Below are positions 10,107 through 17,381 of a DNA stretch of 64,000 nucleotides, piece after piece. Within the stretch, counting starts at the first letter, position 1. The number at the start of each line of letters is the position of its first letter. Position numbers and translations under genes: made by a program. This stretch comes from Leucobacter aridicollis (GTDB taxonomy: Bacteria; Actinomycetota; Actinomycetes; Actinomycetales; Microbacteriaceae): positions 1,674,001 through 1,738,000 of the forward strand of contig NZ_JACCBD010000001.1 in assembly GCF_013409595.1 (NCBI RefSeq), in the 5' to 3' direction. The notes under the pieces are model-generated. The model was not told the origin of the DNA, searched no databases, and saw only the letters and a list, made by a program, of their open reading frames with translations.

Positions 10107-10112
10107 ATTCTA
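10107..10112 (-). promoter_or_regulatory. -10 element for ileS leader
   Basis: TAGAAT on the minus strand, about 18 nt upstream of Stem I of the T-box. This gives a transcription start near 10100. No convincing -35 at 16-18 bp spacing; the preceding GGC gives no extended -10. Confidence 0.5.
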
Positions 10113-10195
10113 GCCGAGAATCGCGGTCCCCGGGCTGGCAACTCCCCGTGGCGCGAGCGGTCAGCGGAACAGTATGAACGTGATTCACTCGCCAT

Positions 10196-10214
10196 TGGGT
10201 AACGAATGGGTAAC
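10196..10214. repeat. Direct repeat TGGGTAAC upstream of the betaine transporter operon
   Basis: TGGGTAAC occurs at 10196-10203 and 10207-10214, 11 bp apart (one helical turn). It lies in the 495-bp gap between ileS and the transporter. The rest of that gap holds the ileS T-box on the minus strand and, on the plus strand, a leader with a 7-bp hairpin (GCCGCTT/AAGCGGC, 10333-10351). A one-turn direct repeat is a plausible activator or repressor site. Confidence 0.5.
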
Positions 10215-10395
10215 AACCGTAAATTGGACTTATGCCTGATCCCCGCAGGAATCGACGAGTTATCTGTGAATCAGGTGTTAACGCTCGATGGTCGAAGCGG
10301 GATAGCGTCGAAGAAGGGTTCTCGGTTCAACCGCCGCTTCACCGAAGCGGCATTTGGAGCGCCGAAAATCCGCGGAATCACCGCACAGGAGGAAA

Positions 10396-11751
10396 ATGTC
10401 TCACCAAAATGTTGACGCGACAGTCAACTCGGAGGTCGACGAAATCGCCATTTCGGTTGACCACGCATACAAAGTCTTTGGCCGGCGTTCGAAGGAGGCC
10501 GCAAAACGGCTCCGGGCCGGCGCCAGCCGCGAGGAAGTCAAGCCGCTAGGTACGGCTGCCGTGATCGACGCGAGCTTCGACGTGCGCGTCGGAGAGATCT
10601 TCGTCGTGATGGGCCTTTCGGGCTCAGGAAAGTCCACACTCATCCGCCTACTCAACGGCCTCGGCGACACGACCGACGGCTCGATCAGCGTCTTTGGAAA
10701 CGAGATCGTCGGCATGAGCGCCGGAGACCTTCGCAAGGTCAGGCGCGAGCAGATGTCGATGGTGTTTCAGCACTTCGCGCTCTTCCCGCACCGGACGGTG
10801 CTGGAGAACGCCGCGTACGGTCTCGAGATCCAGGGCGTCCCTGTCGACGAGCGAAACGAACGCGCACGCGGCTGGCTCAGCCGCGTCGGGCTCGACGGCT
10901 GGGCCGACGCGCTCCCGTCCGAGCTCTCCGGCGGCATGCAGCAGCGCGTGGGGCTCGCCCGCGCGTTCGCGGCCGGCACCCGGATCCTGCTCATGGACGA
11001 GGCCTTCTCGGCGCTCGACCCGCTCATTCGCCGTGAGATGCAGGAGCTGCTCGTCGAACTCCAGCAGGAACTCGGCATGACGATCGTCTTCATCACCCAC
11101 GACCTCAACGAGGCGATGTTCCTCGGCGACCGGATCGCGGTGATGCGCGACGGGCGCATCGTCCAGCTCGGCACGCCAAACGACATTCTCACCGATCCCG
11201 CGAACGACTATGTCGCGCAGTTCGTGCAGGACGTCGACCGCGCCCGCGTACTCACCGCGGGCGATGTGATGGAGCCACCGCGCGCGGTGGTGCCCGCGTC
11301 GGCCGGGCCGCGTGCGGCGCTGAAGGCCATGCGCGACCTGCAAACGTCGGCCTGCTTCGTGACGTCAGCGGGGCGCAAGCTCATCGGCGTTGTCCGCGAC
11401 AAGGACATGCTCCGCCTCGTGCGTGACGGCGGGACCAACATCGGCGACGCGCTCAAACCAACGCCGTCGATCGTCTCCCCCGACCAGCTGATCGCCGAGC
11501 TCTTCGAGCTCGCCGTGGAGAGCCCCCTGCCGGTCGCTGTCGTCGACGATCAGGATCGCCTCATCGGCGTCGTCCCGAGGGTCACGCTGCTCGCGTCACT
11601 CACGAGCCTGCCCACGATGACGACTGAGATTCCCGTCATCGAGCCCACCCCGGACGTGCCGCGGGCCATCATCACGGCAACCCTGGAGGCGACGGGTGAG
11701 GGCGCGACCGCGACCGAAGACCTCGCCCCGGCTGAAGGAGGCGCACTGTGA
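10396..11751 (+). CDS. proV: Glycine betaine/proline ABC transporter ATPase
   Basis: 451 aa. ATP-binding subunit of an osmoprotectant (QAT-type) importer. Walker A GLSGSGKST is near residue 74, with signature LSGGMQQRVGLAR, Walker B ILLMDEAFSALD and H-loop FITHDLNEAM. The C-terminal 170 residues carry a CBS-domain pair, which in OpuA-type transporters senses ionic strength or c-di-AMP. Start is the ATG at 10396 behind AGGAGG (10387-10392); a longer frame from 10354 lacks a ribosome site. It overlaps the permease start by GTGA. Confidence 0.95.
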   Translation: MSHQNVDATVNSEVDEIAISVDHAYKVFGRRSKEAAKRLRAGASREEVKPLGTAAVIDASFDVRVGEIFVVMGLSGSGKSTLIRLLNGLGDTTDGSISVFGNEIVGMSAGDLRKVRREQMSMVFQHFALFPHRTVLENAAYGLEIQGVPVDERNERARGWLSRVGLDGWADALPSELSGGMQQRVGLARAFAAGTRILLMDEAFSALDPLIRREMQELLVELQQELGMTIVFITHDLNEAMFLGDRIAVMRDGRIVQLGTPNDILTDPANDYVAQFVQDVDRARVLTAGDVMEPPRAVVPASAGPRAALKAMRDLQTSACFVTSAGRKLIGVVRDKDMLRLVRDGGTNIGDALKPTPSIVSPDQLIAELFELAVESPLPVAVVDDQDRLIGVVPRVTLLASLTSLPTMTTEIPVIEPTPDVPRAIITATLEATGEGATATEDLAPAEGGAL

Positions 11752-12689
11752 ACGACTTCTATCGCATCCCGATCGGGAGCTGGGTCGCCACAGCATTCGA
11801 CTGGATCAAGTCGACGTTTGACGGCGCGCTCGACGTCATCTCGCTCGTGGTGAAGTCACTCGTCGAGGGCGTCGCAGACGGCCTGCTCGCCGTCCCCGCT
11901 CCCGCGCTCATCATCCTGCTCGCGCTGCTGGGGTGGCTCATCCGCTCCTGGCAGTTCGGCGCAGGGACGCTCGTGACGCTCACCCTGATCATCGGCATGT
12001 CGCAGTGGGAGAACGCGATGTTCACGCTCGCCCTCGTCGTGATCGCGACGCTCATTGCGGTGATCATCGGCGTGCCACTCGGCATTCTCGCCGCGAAATC
12101 CGACGGCTTTAGCGCGGTCATTCGGCCGATCCTCGATTTCATGCAGACCATGCCGTCGCTGGTGTACCTCATTCCTGCCGTGACCTTCTTCGCGGTCGGG
12201 TTCGTCCCCGGCGTCTTCGCGACCGTGCTGTTCGCGCTGCCCCCGGGCGTACGCTTCACTGAGCTCGGCATTCGCGGCGTCGACGCGGAAACCGTCGAGG
12301 CGGGACACGCGTTCGGGTCCACGCCAGGCAAGATTCTCCGCGGCATTCAGCTGCCGCTGGCGATGCCGACGATCCTCGCCGGTATCAACCAGGTGATCAT
12401 GCTCGCCCTGTCCATGGCCGTCATCGCCGGAATGTCGGGCGCCAACGGCCTCGGCAAGGAGGTCGTGGCGGCCCTCGCGACGCTCAACATCGCGAAGGGC
12501 GTCGAGGCCGGACTTGCGGTCGTCATCCTCGCCGTTTTCCTCGACAGGATCACGGCAGCACTGGGCACGCCGGCCGAGTACACGCAGTCGCTGCGGAGCA
12601 CCCTCGCGCGGCGGCGCAGCGCCCGCCGGACCGCGTCGCGCTCGGAGCCACAGCCCGCAGCCGCGGTCGCGTCGGCGACGGCCAACTAA
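11748..12689 (+). CDS. proW: Glycine betaine/proline ABC transporter permease
   Basis: 313 aa, GTG start overlapping the proV stop (GTGA). An N-terminal region with one or two hydrophobic segments is followed by a BPD_transp_1 permease domain with about five more. It has the EAA-type cytoplasmic loop GVDAETVEAGHAFGSTPGKILRGIQLPLAMPTILAG, given here in outline, that docks on ProV. The C-terminus is basic (LARRRSARRTASRSE). Imports betaine or related osmolytes across the membrane with ProV and ProX. Confidence 0.95.
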   Translation: MNDFYRIPIGSWVATAFDWIKSTFDGALDVISLVVKSLVEGVADGLLAVPAPALIILLALLGWLIRSWQFGAGTLVTLTLIIGMSQWENAMFTLALVVIATLIAVIIGVPLGILAAKSDGFSAVIRPILDFMQTMPSLVYLIPAVTFFAVGFVPGVFATVLFALPPGVRFTELGIRGVDAETVEAGHAFGSTPGKILRGIQLPLAMPTILAGINQVIMLALSMAVIAGMSGANGLGKEVVAALATLNIAKGVEAGLAVVILAVFLDRITAALGTPAEYTQSLRSTLARRRSARRTASRSEPQPAAAVASATAN

Positions 12690-12743
12690 GACTCAACTGA
12701 CCCACACCCCAACCCCGCACGCATGTGCGGACGAAAGGAAACT

Positions 12744-13655
12744 ATGAAGAAGCGTCACCTCATAACCACCATCGCACTCGCGGCAGCGGGCAGCCTCGCG
12801 CTCGCCGGCTGCTCGAACGGCGCGGGAGATACCGAAGGTGGCAGCGGGGATGGTGACTCCAAGGGCACCATCACCCTGAGCTTCATGCCAGGTTGGACCG
12901 ACGGCATGAGCACCGCGTACCTCCTCGAGGACCAGCTCGGCAAGCTCGGCTACACCGTCGAGATGGAAGAACTCACCGACGCCGCGGTCATCTACGCTGG
13001 CCTGGCAAACGGCGACTTCGACATGTACCCGTCGGCATGGTCGGAGGCCACCCACTCGCAGTACATGGACAAGTACGGCGACAAGATCGAGGACCTCGGT
13101 TCCTACTACGAGGGCGCCTCGCTGACGATCGCAGTGCCCGAGTACATGGACGACATCAACTCGATCGAGGATCTCAAGGGCAAGGCCGACCGCTTCGGCG
13201 GCGAGATCATCGGCATCGAGCCGGGCGCCGGCCTCACCGCGCAGACGCAGGACGTCATGCTCCCCGAGTATGGGCTTGAGGGTGAATACGAGCTCGTGAC
13301 GTCGTCGACGGGCGCGATGCTCGCAACGCTGCAGTCGAAGATCGACGCCGAGGAGGATGTTGTCGTCACGCTCTGGCGCCCGTTCTGGGCGAACGCCGCG
13401 TTCCCTGTCAAGGACCTGGCTGACCCGAAGGGCGCCATGGGCGGGACCGAGGGGCTGCACTTCCTCGGCAAGCTCGGCTTCGGCGAGGAATTCCCGGAGG
13501 CGGCCGACTACATCGAAGGCATCAAGCTCGACGACGACGCGTACGGCGCGCTCGAGAGCCTGATCACGAGCGATGACTACAAGGGCGACCCCGAGGGTGC
13601 CGTCCAGGAGTGGCTGAAGGACAACGCTGACGCCTACCCCGGCATCATCGCCTAA
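12744..13655 (+). CDS. proX: Glycine betaine/proline substrate-binding lipoprotein
   Basis: 303 aa. A signal peptide with lipobox SLALAGC (Cys about residue 23) indicates an extracytoplasmic lipoprotein. The OpuAC domain starts at ITLSFMPGWTDGMSTAYLLE. Aromatic residues likely to form the quaternary-ammonium cage (W and Y in PGWTDG, YPSAWSEATH and LWRPFWANA) are visible. Start is the ATG at 12744 behind GAAAGGA; an earlier ATG at 12723 is less likely. 54 bp after proW, last gene of the operon, followed by a strong terminator. Confidence 0.95.
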   Translation: MKKRHLITTIALAAAGSLALAGCSNGAGDTEGGSGDGDSKGTITLSFMPGWTDGMSTAYLLEDQLGKLGYTVEMEELTDAAVIYAGLANGDFDMYPSAWSEATHSQYMDKYGDKIEDLGSYYEGASLTIAVPEYMDDINSIEDLKGKADRFGGEIIGIEPGAGLTAQTQDVMLPEYGLEGEYELVTSSTGAMLATLQSKIDAEEDVVVTLWRPFWANAAFPVKDLADPKGAMGGTEGLHFLGKLGFGEEFPEAADYIEGIKLDDDAYGALESLITSDDYKGDPEGAVQEWLKDNADAYPGIIA

Positions 13656-13670
13656 CGACAGGCGCCACAC

Positions 13671-13716
13671 GACGGCGGGCTGCGTCGAACCTGTCGGTTC
13701 GACGCAGCCCGCCGTC
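13671..13716. terminator. 20-bp stem terminator between proX and ddh
   Basis: Perfect 20-bp inverted repeat (13671-13690 with 13697-13716) and a 6-nt loop, 15 bp past the proX stop and 14 bp past the convergent ddh stop. It serves both strands. No U-tract is needed with such a stem in GC-rich Actinobacteria. Confidence 0.9.
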
Positions 13717-13729
13717 GCGTGCGCGAGGG

Positions 13730-14716
13730 CTAGAGCAGCTCGGCGCGGAGCTGTGCGGGCGTCTTCGGGGAGAGCAGCCCGGGCGCGATATCGAACGGCG
13801 TGAACGCGCCGGTCGCGCCGGTCGCAGCGAGGCGTGCGGCGGCGCGGGCGTAGGCCACGAGCACGCTCGACGTGAATTCCGGGTTCGAGTCGAGGGCGAG
13901 ACGATACTCGATCGTCTGGTTGACGCCCTCCGACGTCTCGCCCGAGCGGATGACGAAGCCGCCGTGAGGCATGCCTGCGTGGTCGCGCGCGAGCTCCTCG
14001 GCGGTGATAAAGTGCACCGTCGTATCGTATGGCTCAAAGTAGTCAGGCATGGTGACGATCGCCTCGCGAATTGCATCCGCGTCCGCGCCGTCCTCCAACA
14101 CAACGAAGCACTCGCGGTCGTGCTGTTCGCGCGTCGTAAGCGCAGGATTCTCCCCCGCGCGCACTCGCTCGATGGCGCTCTCGGACGGGAGCGTGTACTG
14201 GACCGCACCCGCGACCCCCGGGATACGGCGAAGCGCGTCCGAGTGGCCCTGGCTGAGGCCGCGGCCCCAGAACGTGTAGGTGTTGCCCTGCGGCAGAATC
14301 GCCTCACCGAAGAGGCGGTTCAGCGAGAACAGCCCGGGGTCCCAGCCTGTCGAAATGACCGCAACGGTGCCGGCGCTCGCCGCAGCCGCATCGACGGCAG
14401 CGAAGTGCTCGGGGACCTTCGCGTGCGTGTCGAAGCTATCGACGACGGTGAACCGCGCAGCGAGTTCAGGCGTCTGCTCGGGCAGGTCGCTCTTGGAGCC
14501 CCCGCAGAGGATGAGGACGTCGATCTTGTCGGTGAAATCAGCGAGTGCAGCGATTGCGAACACCTGAGTCGACGCGGCAGCGGTCTGCACGGTCACAGGG
14601 TCGCGGCGGCTGAATACGCCGACAAGCTCGAGGTCGGGGTTCAGGCCGATTGAGGTCTCAACGCCGCGGCCCAGATTGCCGTAGCCAACGATGCCGACGC
14701 GAATGCGCTCTGTCAT
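13730..14716 (-). CDS. ddh: meso-Diaminopimelate D-dehydrogenase
   Basis: 328 aa, the usual size. Converts L-2-amino-6-oxopimelate (tetrahydrodipicolinate) to meso-DAP with NADPH and ammonia in one step, for lysine and cell-wall synthesis. An N-terminal Rossmann motif VGIVGYGNLGRGVE is followed by FSRRDP, which fits NADP specificity. Family motifs STGWDPGLFSLNRL and FWGRGLSQGHSDALRRI are intact. A good ribosome site GGAGGAAGAG precedes the ATG. It is monocistronic, between terminators and a MarR gene. Confidence 0.93.
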   Translation of the reverse strand: MTERIRVGIVGYGNLGRGVETSIGLNPDLELVGVFSRRDPVTVQTAAASTQVFAIAALADFTDKIDVLILCGGSKSDLPEQTPELAARFTVVDSFDTHAKVPEHFAAVDAAAASAGTVAVISTGWDPGLFSLNRLFGEAILPQGNTYTFWGRGLSQGHSDALRRIPGVAGAVQYTLPSESAIERVRAGENPALTTREQHDRECFVVLEDGADADAIREAIVTMPDYFEPYDTTVHFITAEELARDHAGMPHGGFVIRSGETSEGVNQTIEYRLALDSNPEFTSSVLVAYARAAARLAATGATGAFTPFDIAPGLLSPKTPAQLRAELL

Positions 14717-14810
14717 AGTCTCTTCCTCCTGCCGCGGAAGACGGAACCCGCGACCTCATAATCGTAGAGGGCGGAAGAGGCTCTATGTCGCAGTGTTACC
14801 GGGTCGGCGG

Positions 14811-15284
14811 CTACCTGGGGACCGGCGGGAGGACGATCGGAGCGGGCCCGCCAAGCCCGCGCACGAACCGATCCAGGAAGTTCCCGACGAGCCGCAGCTC
14901 CTCCTTGCTCATGTCGGCATTCGCCTCATCGATGAGCCCGATTCCGAGATCGACGAGCCGGCGATACGCGTCCCTGCCTTCTTCCGAGAGGCTGACGTAG
15001 ACCGACCGTCTGTCCTGCTCGGTGACCGTGCTCTCGATGAGATGGGCGTTTCGCAACCGCGTCAGCGACTTCGACAGGGTGGGCCGGGTGACGCCAAGCA
15101 TGTCCGCAACGTCAGCGGGCCGCAGCTCGCTCGTACGGGCGCCAAGGAGGTAAATGATCCGAATTTCGCTGTCTTCGATATCTAGGCCGACACGCTCGGC
15201 TACCTGGCCGTCGGCGGGCACTGCGCCCCACTGGCGGGCAACCGTCGCGAGTGCGCCCAGCATCTGCCGTTCGATCTCTCGCAT
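14811..15284 (-). CDS. MarR-family transcriptional regulator
   Basis: 157 aa. Winged helix with recognition region RPADVADMLGVTRPTLSKSLTRLRNAHLIES (about residues 66-95, described in part) and wing VTEQDRRSVYVSLSEEG. The HTH lies inside dimerising helices. The palindrome GTTGTGCACAAC lies 18 bp upstream of the start and likely mediates autorepression. The regulated target is not obvious: neighbours are ddh and a TetR gene. Confidence 0.9.
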   Translation of the reverse strand: MREIERQMLGALATVARQWGAVPADGQVAERVGLDIEDSEIRIIYLLGARTSELRPADVADMLGVTRPTLSKSLTRLRNAHLIESTVTEQDRRSVYVSLSEEGRDAYRRLVDLGIGLIDEANADMSKEELRLVGNFLDRFVRGLGGPAPIVLPPVPR

Positions 15285-15301
15285 ACCCCCAGTCTATATA
15301 G

Positions 15302-15313
15302 GTTGTGCACAAC
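15302..15313. promoter_or_regulatory. Palindromic operator upstream of marR gene
   Basis: Perfect 12-bp palindrome GTTGTGCACAAC directly upstream of a TATATA -10 on the minus strand. Its size and place match MarR-family operators. Binding by the adjacent MarR is inferred. Confidence 0.6.
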
Positions 15314-15404
15314 ACACCCACTTTCGAACGTGTTCCCCTTGGGTTGCACGCACATCTGGGCGGTGTGGCCGTGGGGACGCAGCACGGTGGACATCGCCCG
15401 TCGG

Positions 15405-16028
15405 CTACGCGGGGCCGATGTCTCCGATCAAGTAGCGGTCGATCGTTGGGCCGATGGCCGCGGCGAGATCCGGGATCGAGAGCTCCGCGAGCTCGGGCAG
15501 CCTCAGAATGTATCGCGCGAACACGAGCCCGAGCATCTGGCTACCGGCGAGCGCGACTCGCGTCTCAGAGAGGGGTTCCGGGAGCATCGGGGCGAGCCGT
15601 GAGATGAGCTGTGTCGAGACGAAGCTCACGAAGATTCTTCGCGACTCCTCGTGCGTGCCGAGGTTTCTGAGGAGGCCGATGAACGCCGGCCCCATGCCCG
15701 GATGCTCCAGCATGGTGAGCACCGCGGTGAGGTAGCGCGCGCCCGTCGAGTCCGGAGTGTCCGCGGGTCGGTCGGCCAGCATCTCCGGGAACCCCCATGA
15801 GCGAAACGCCGCCTCGATCATGGCCGTGAACAACTGCTCCTTCGTTCCGAAGTAGTAGTGCACGAGCTTAGGGTCGACGCCGGCGGCCGCCGCGATCCGG
15901 CGCATCGTTGCCGCCTGGTACCCCCGTTCGGCGAACTCTGCGGCGGCGGCGTCCATGATCTTCTCCGGCATCGCCTCGTCGCCGGGGCGCCTCCCCCGGC
16001 GTGGCGTCGACCCCTGCTGCTCGGACAT
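15405..16028 (-). CDS. TetR-family regulator
   Basis: 207 aa. N-terminal TetR HTH: IMDAAAAEFAERGYQAATMRRIAAAAGV (approximate residues 24-51), then DPKLVHYYFGTKEQLFTAMIEAAF. The C-terminal domain is of the TetR_C_17-like (AefR) type. It is divergent from an ABC exporter operon and probably represses it. The 102-bp intergenic gap holds an inverted repeat near the exporter start. Confidence 0.92.
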   Translation of the reverse strand: MSEQQGSTPRRGRRPGDEAMPEKIMDAAAAEFAERGYQAATMRRIAAAAGVDPKLVHYYFGTKEQLFTAMIEAAFRSWGFPEMLADRPADTPDSTGARYLTAVLTMLEHPGMGPAFIGLLRNLGTHEESRRIFVSFVSTQLISRLAPMLPEPLSETRVALAGSQMLGLVFARYILRLPELAELSIPDLAAAIGPTIDRYLIGDIGPA

Positions 16029-16098
16029 GTCTGCCTCCTCCAGCTTCAGGCTAGCAGCGCAGTGACTATTTCATTGTGCGAGGAAATGTTCTACACTC

Positions 16099-16118
16099 AA
16101 TTCACCAGACGATGAATT
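16099..16118. promoter_or_regulatory. Inverted repeat upstream of ABC exporter
   Basis: AATTCA-N8-TGAATT sits between a possible -10 (TACACT, 16092-16097) and the GGGAGG ribosome site (16120-16125). A second weaker repeat, ATTTC-N10-GAAAT, lies at 16068-16087. Either could be the operator of the divergent TetR protein. Confidence 0.4.
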
Positions 16119-16130
16119 CGGGAGGTTTCG

Positions 16131-17381
16131 ATGCGAGCACTGATCCTGAAAGAGTTCCGCGAACTCTCGCGCGACCGACGCACACTCGCGATGCTGATCG
16201 TGCTGCCAGTCGTGCTGCTCGTGATCTTCGGCTATGCCGCCAACTTCTCGGTGGACAAGATCTCCGTGGCGGTCACCGGCACGGGCGCCGACTCGCTCGC
16301 CACGTCGTTGCGCGCGAACGCGGTCGCGGCAGACGAGCTTCACATTGCGACGGTGTCTCCCGGCGCGAGCCAGGCCGAGCAAGACGCGCTGCTCCGCGAC
16401 CAGCAGGTCGACGCCGTGATCACCCAACGGAAGGACGCCGACGCCGACGCGCCCCTCGCGGACCGGCTCGCCATCACACTCGACGGGAGCGCCCTATTCA
16501 CAGCGCAGGCCGCCCAGGGCGTCTTCATGCGGATTGCCGCGTCCGACGCCCAGGACGTTGCCGAGGCACAACGAGAGGATGCGGCTGCCCAGATCGCCGA
16601 GGCCGAGTCGGCGCTCGAGGCCGCGGTGCAGGCTGCCATCGGCGCCGCTGCAACGGGCGGTGGCCCGCCGAACATCGCGCTGCCGGAGTTCCCCCGGCTC
16701 CCCGAGTTCACTCCGCCCGACGTCGATGCTGCGGAGTACATCACCGTCGCGTTCAACCCCGACCTCAAAACCTCGTGGGTCATGGTTCCCGGGCTCATCG
16801 GGCTCATCCTGCTGTTCATCGGAGCGCTCATCACCAGCATTGGCCTCGTACGCGAGCGGGAAGCCGGCACCTTCGAGCAACTCGCGGTCATGCCGCTTCG
16901 CCCGTCAGCCATTATTCTCGGCAAGATCGTTCCGTACTTCGTCCTGGCCCTCGTCGACATGGTCGCGGTGACCGCGCTTGGGGTGTGGCTGTTTGGCGTC
17001 CCCTTCACTGGGTCGATCTGGCTGTTTGCGCTCGCCTCCCTCGTCTTCCTCTTCGTCGTGCTTGGCGCTGGCGTCCTCATCTCGTCGTCGTCGGAGAACA
17101 CGGGGCAGGCCATACAGATGGCGATCCTCTTTGTCGTGCCGCAGGTGTTGCTCTCCGGCTTGATCTTCCCGCTCGAGGCGATGCCGGGCGGGGTGCGCTG
17201 GATTGGCTACGTCCTCCCCCTCACATGGTTCCGGGAAATCTCCCAGGGGGTGATGCTGCGCGCCGCCGATCTGGGGAGCCTGTGGCTTCCCCTCGTCGTG
17301 CTGGCGGCGATGGCGGTCGTCGTGTTCGGCGCTGCAACCCGTCGGATGGCTGGAGCTCTCGGCCGCGGGGGGCGAGCCTAA
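16131..17381 (+). CDS. ABC-2 type exporter permease
   Basis: 416 aa. One N-terminal membrane helix (LAMLIVLPVVLLVIFGYAA, about residues 19-37) is followed by a large extracytoplasmic domain to about residue 215, then five C-terminal helices. This is the ABC2_membrane_3 (YbhS/YhiI) architecture. Start ATG with GGGAGG 5 nt upstream. Its stop overlaps the ATPase start (TAATG). Substrate unknown; TetR control suggests drug or toxic compound export. Confidence 0.92.
   Translation: MRALILKEFRELSRDRRTLAMLIVLPVVLLVIFGYAANFSVDKISVAVTGTGADSLATSLRANAVAADELHIATVSPGASQAEQDALLRDQQVDAVITQRKDADADAPLADRLAITLDGSALFTAQAAQGVFMRIAASDAQDVAEAQREDAAAQIAEAESALEAAVQAAIGAAATGGGPPNIALPEFPRLPEFTPPDVDAAEYITVAFNPDLKTSWVMVPGLIGLILLFIGALITSIGLVREREAGTFEQLAVMPLRPSAIILGKIVPYFVLALVDMVAVTALGVWLFGVPFTGSIWLFALASLVFLFVVLGAGVLISSSSENTGQAIQMAILFVVPQVLLSGLIFPLEAMPGGVRWIGYVLPLTWFREISQGVMLRAADLGSLWLPLVVLAAMAVVVFGAATRRMAGALGRGGRA

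Noticed and set aside
9901..10188. N-terminal extension of ileS
   Set aside because: Overlaps the T-box and promoter; family members start at the ATG at 9900.
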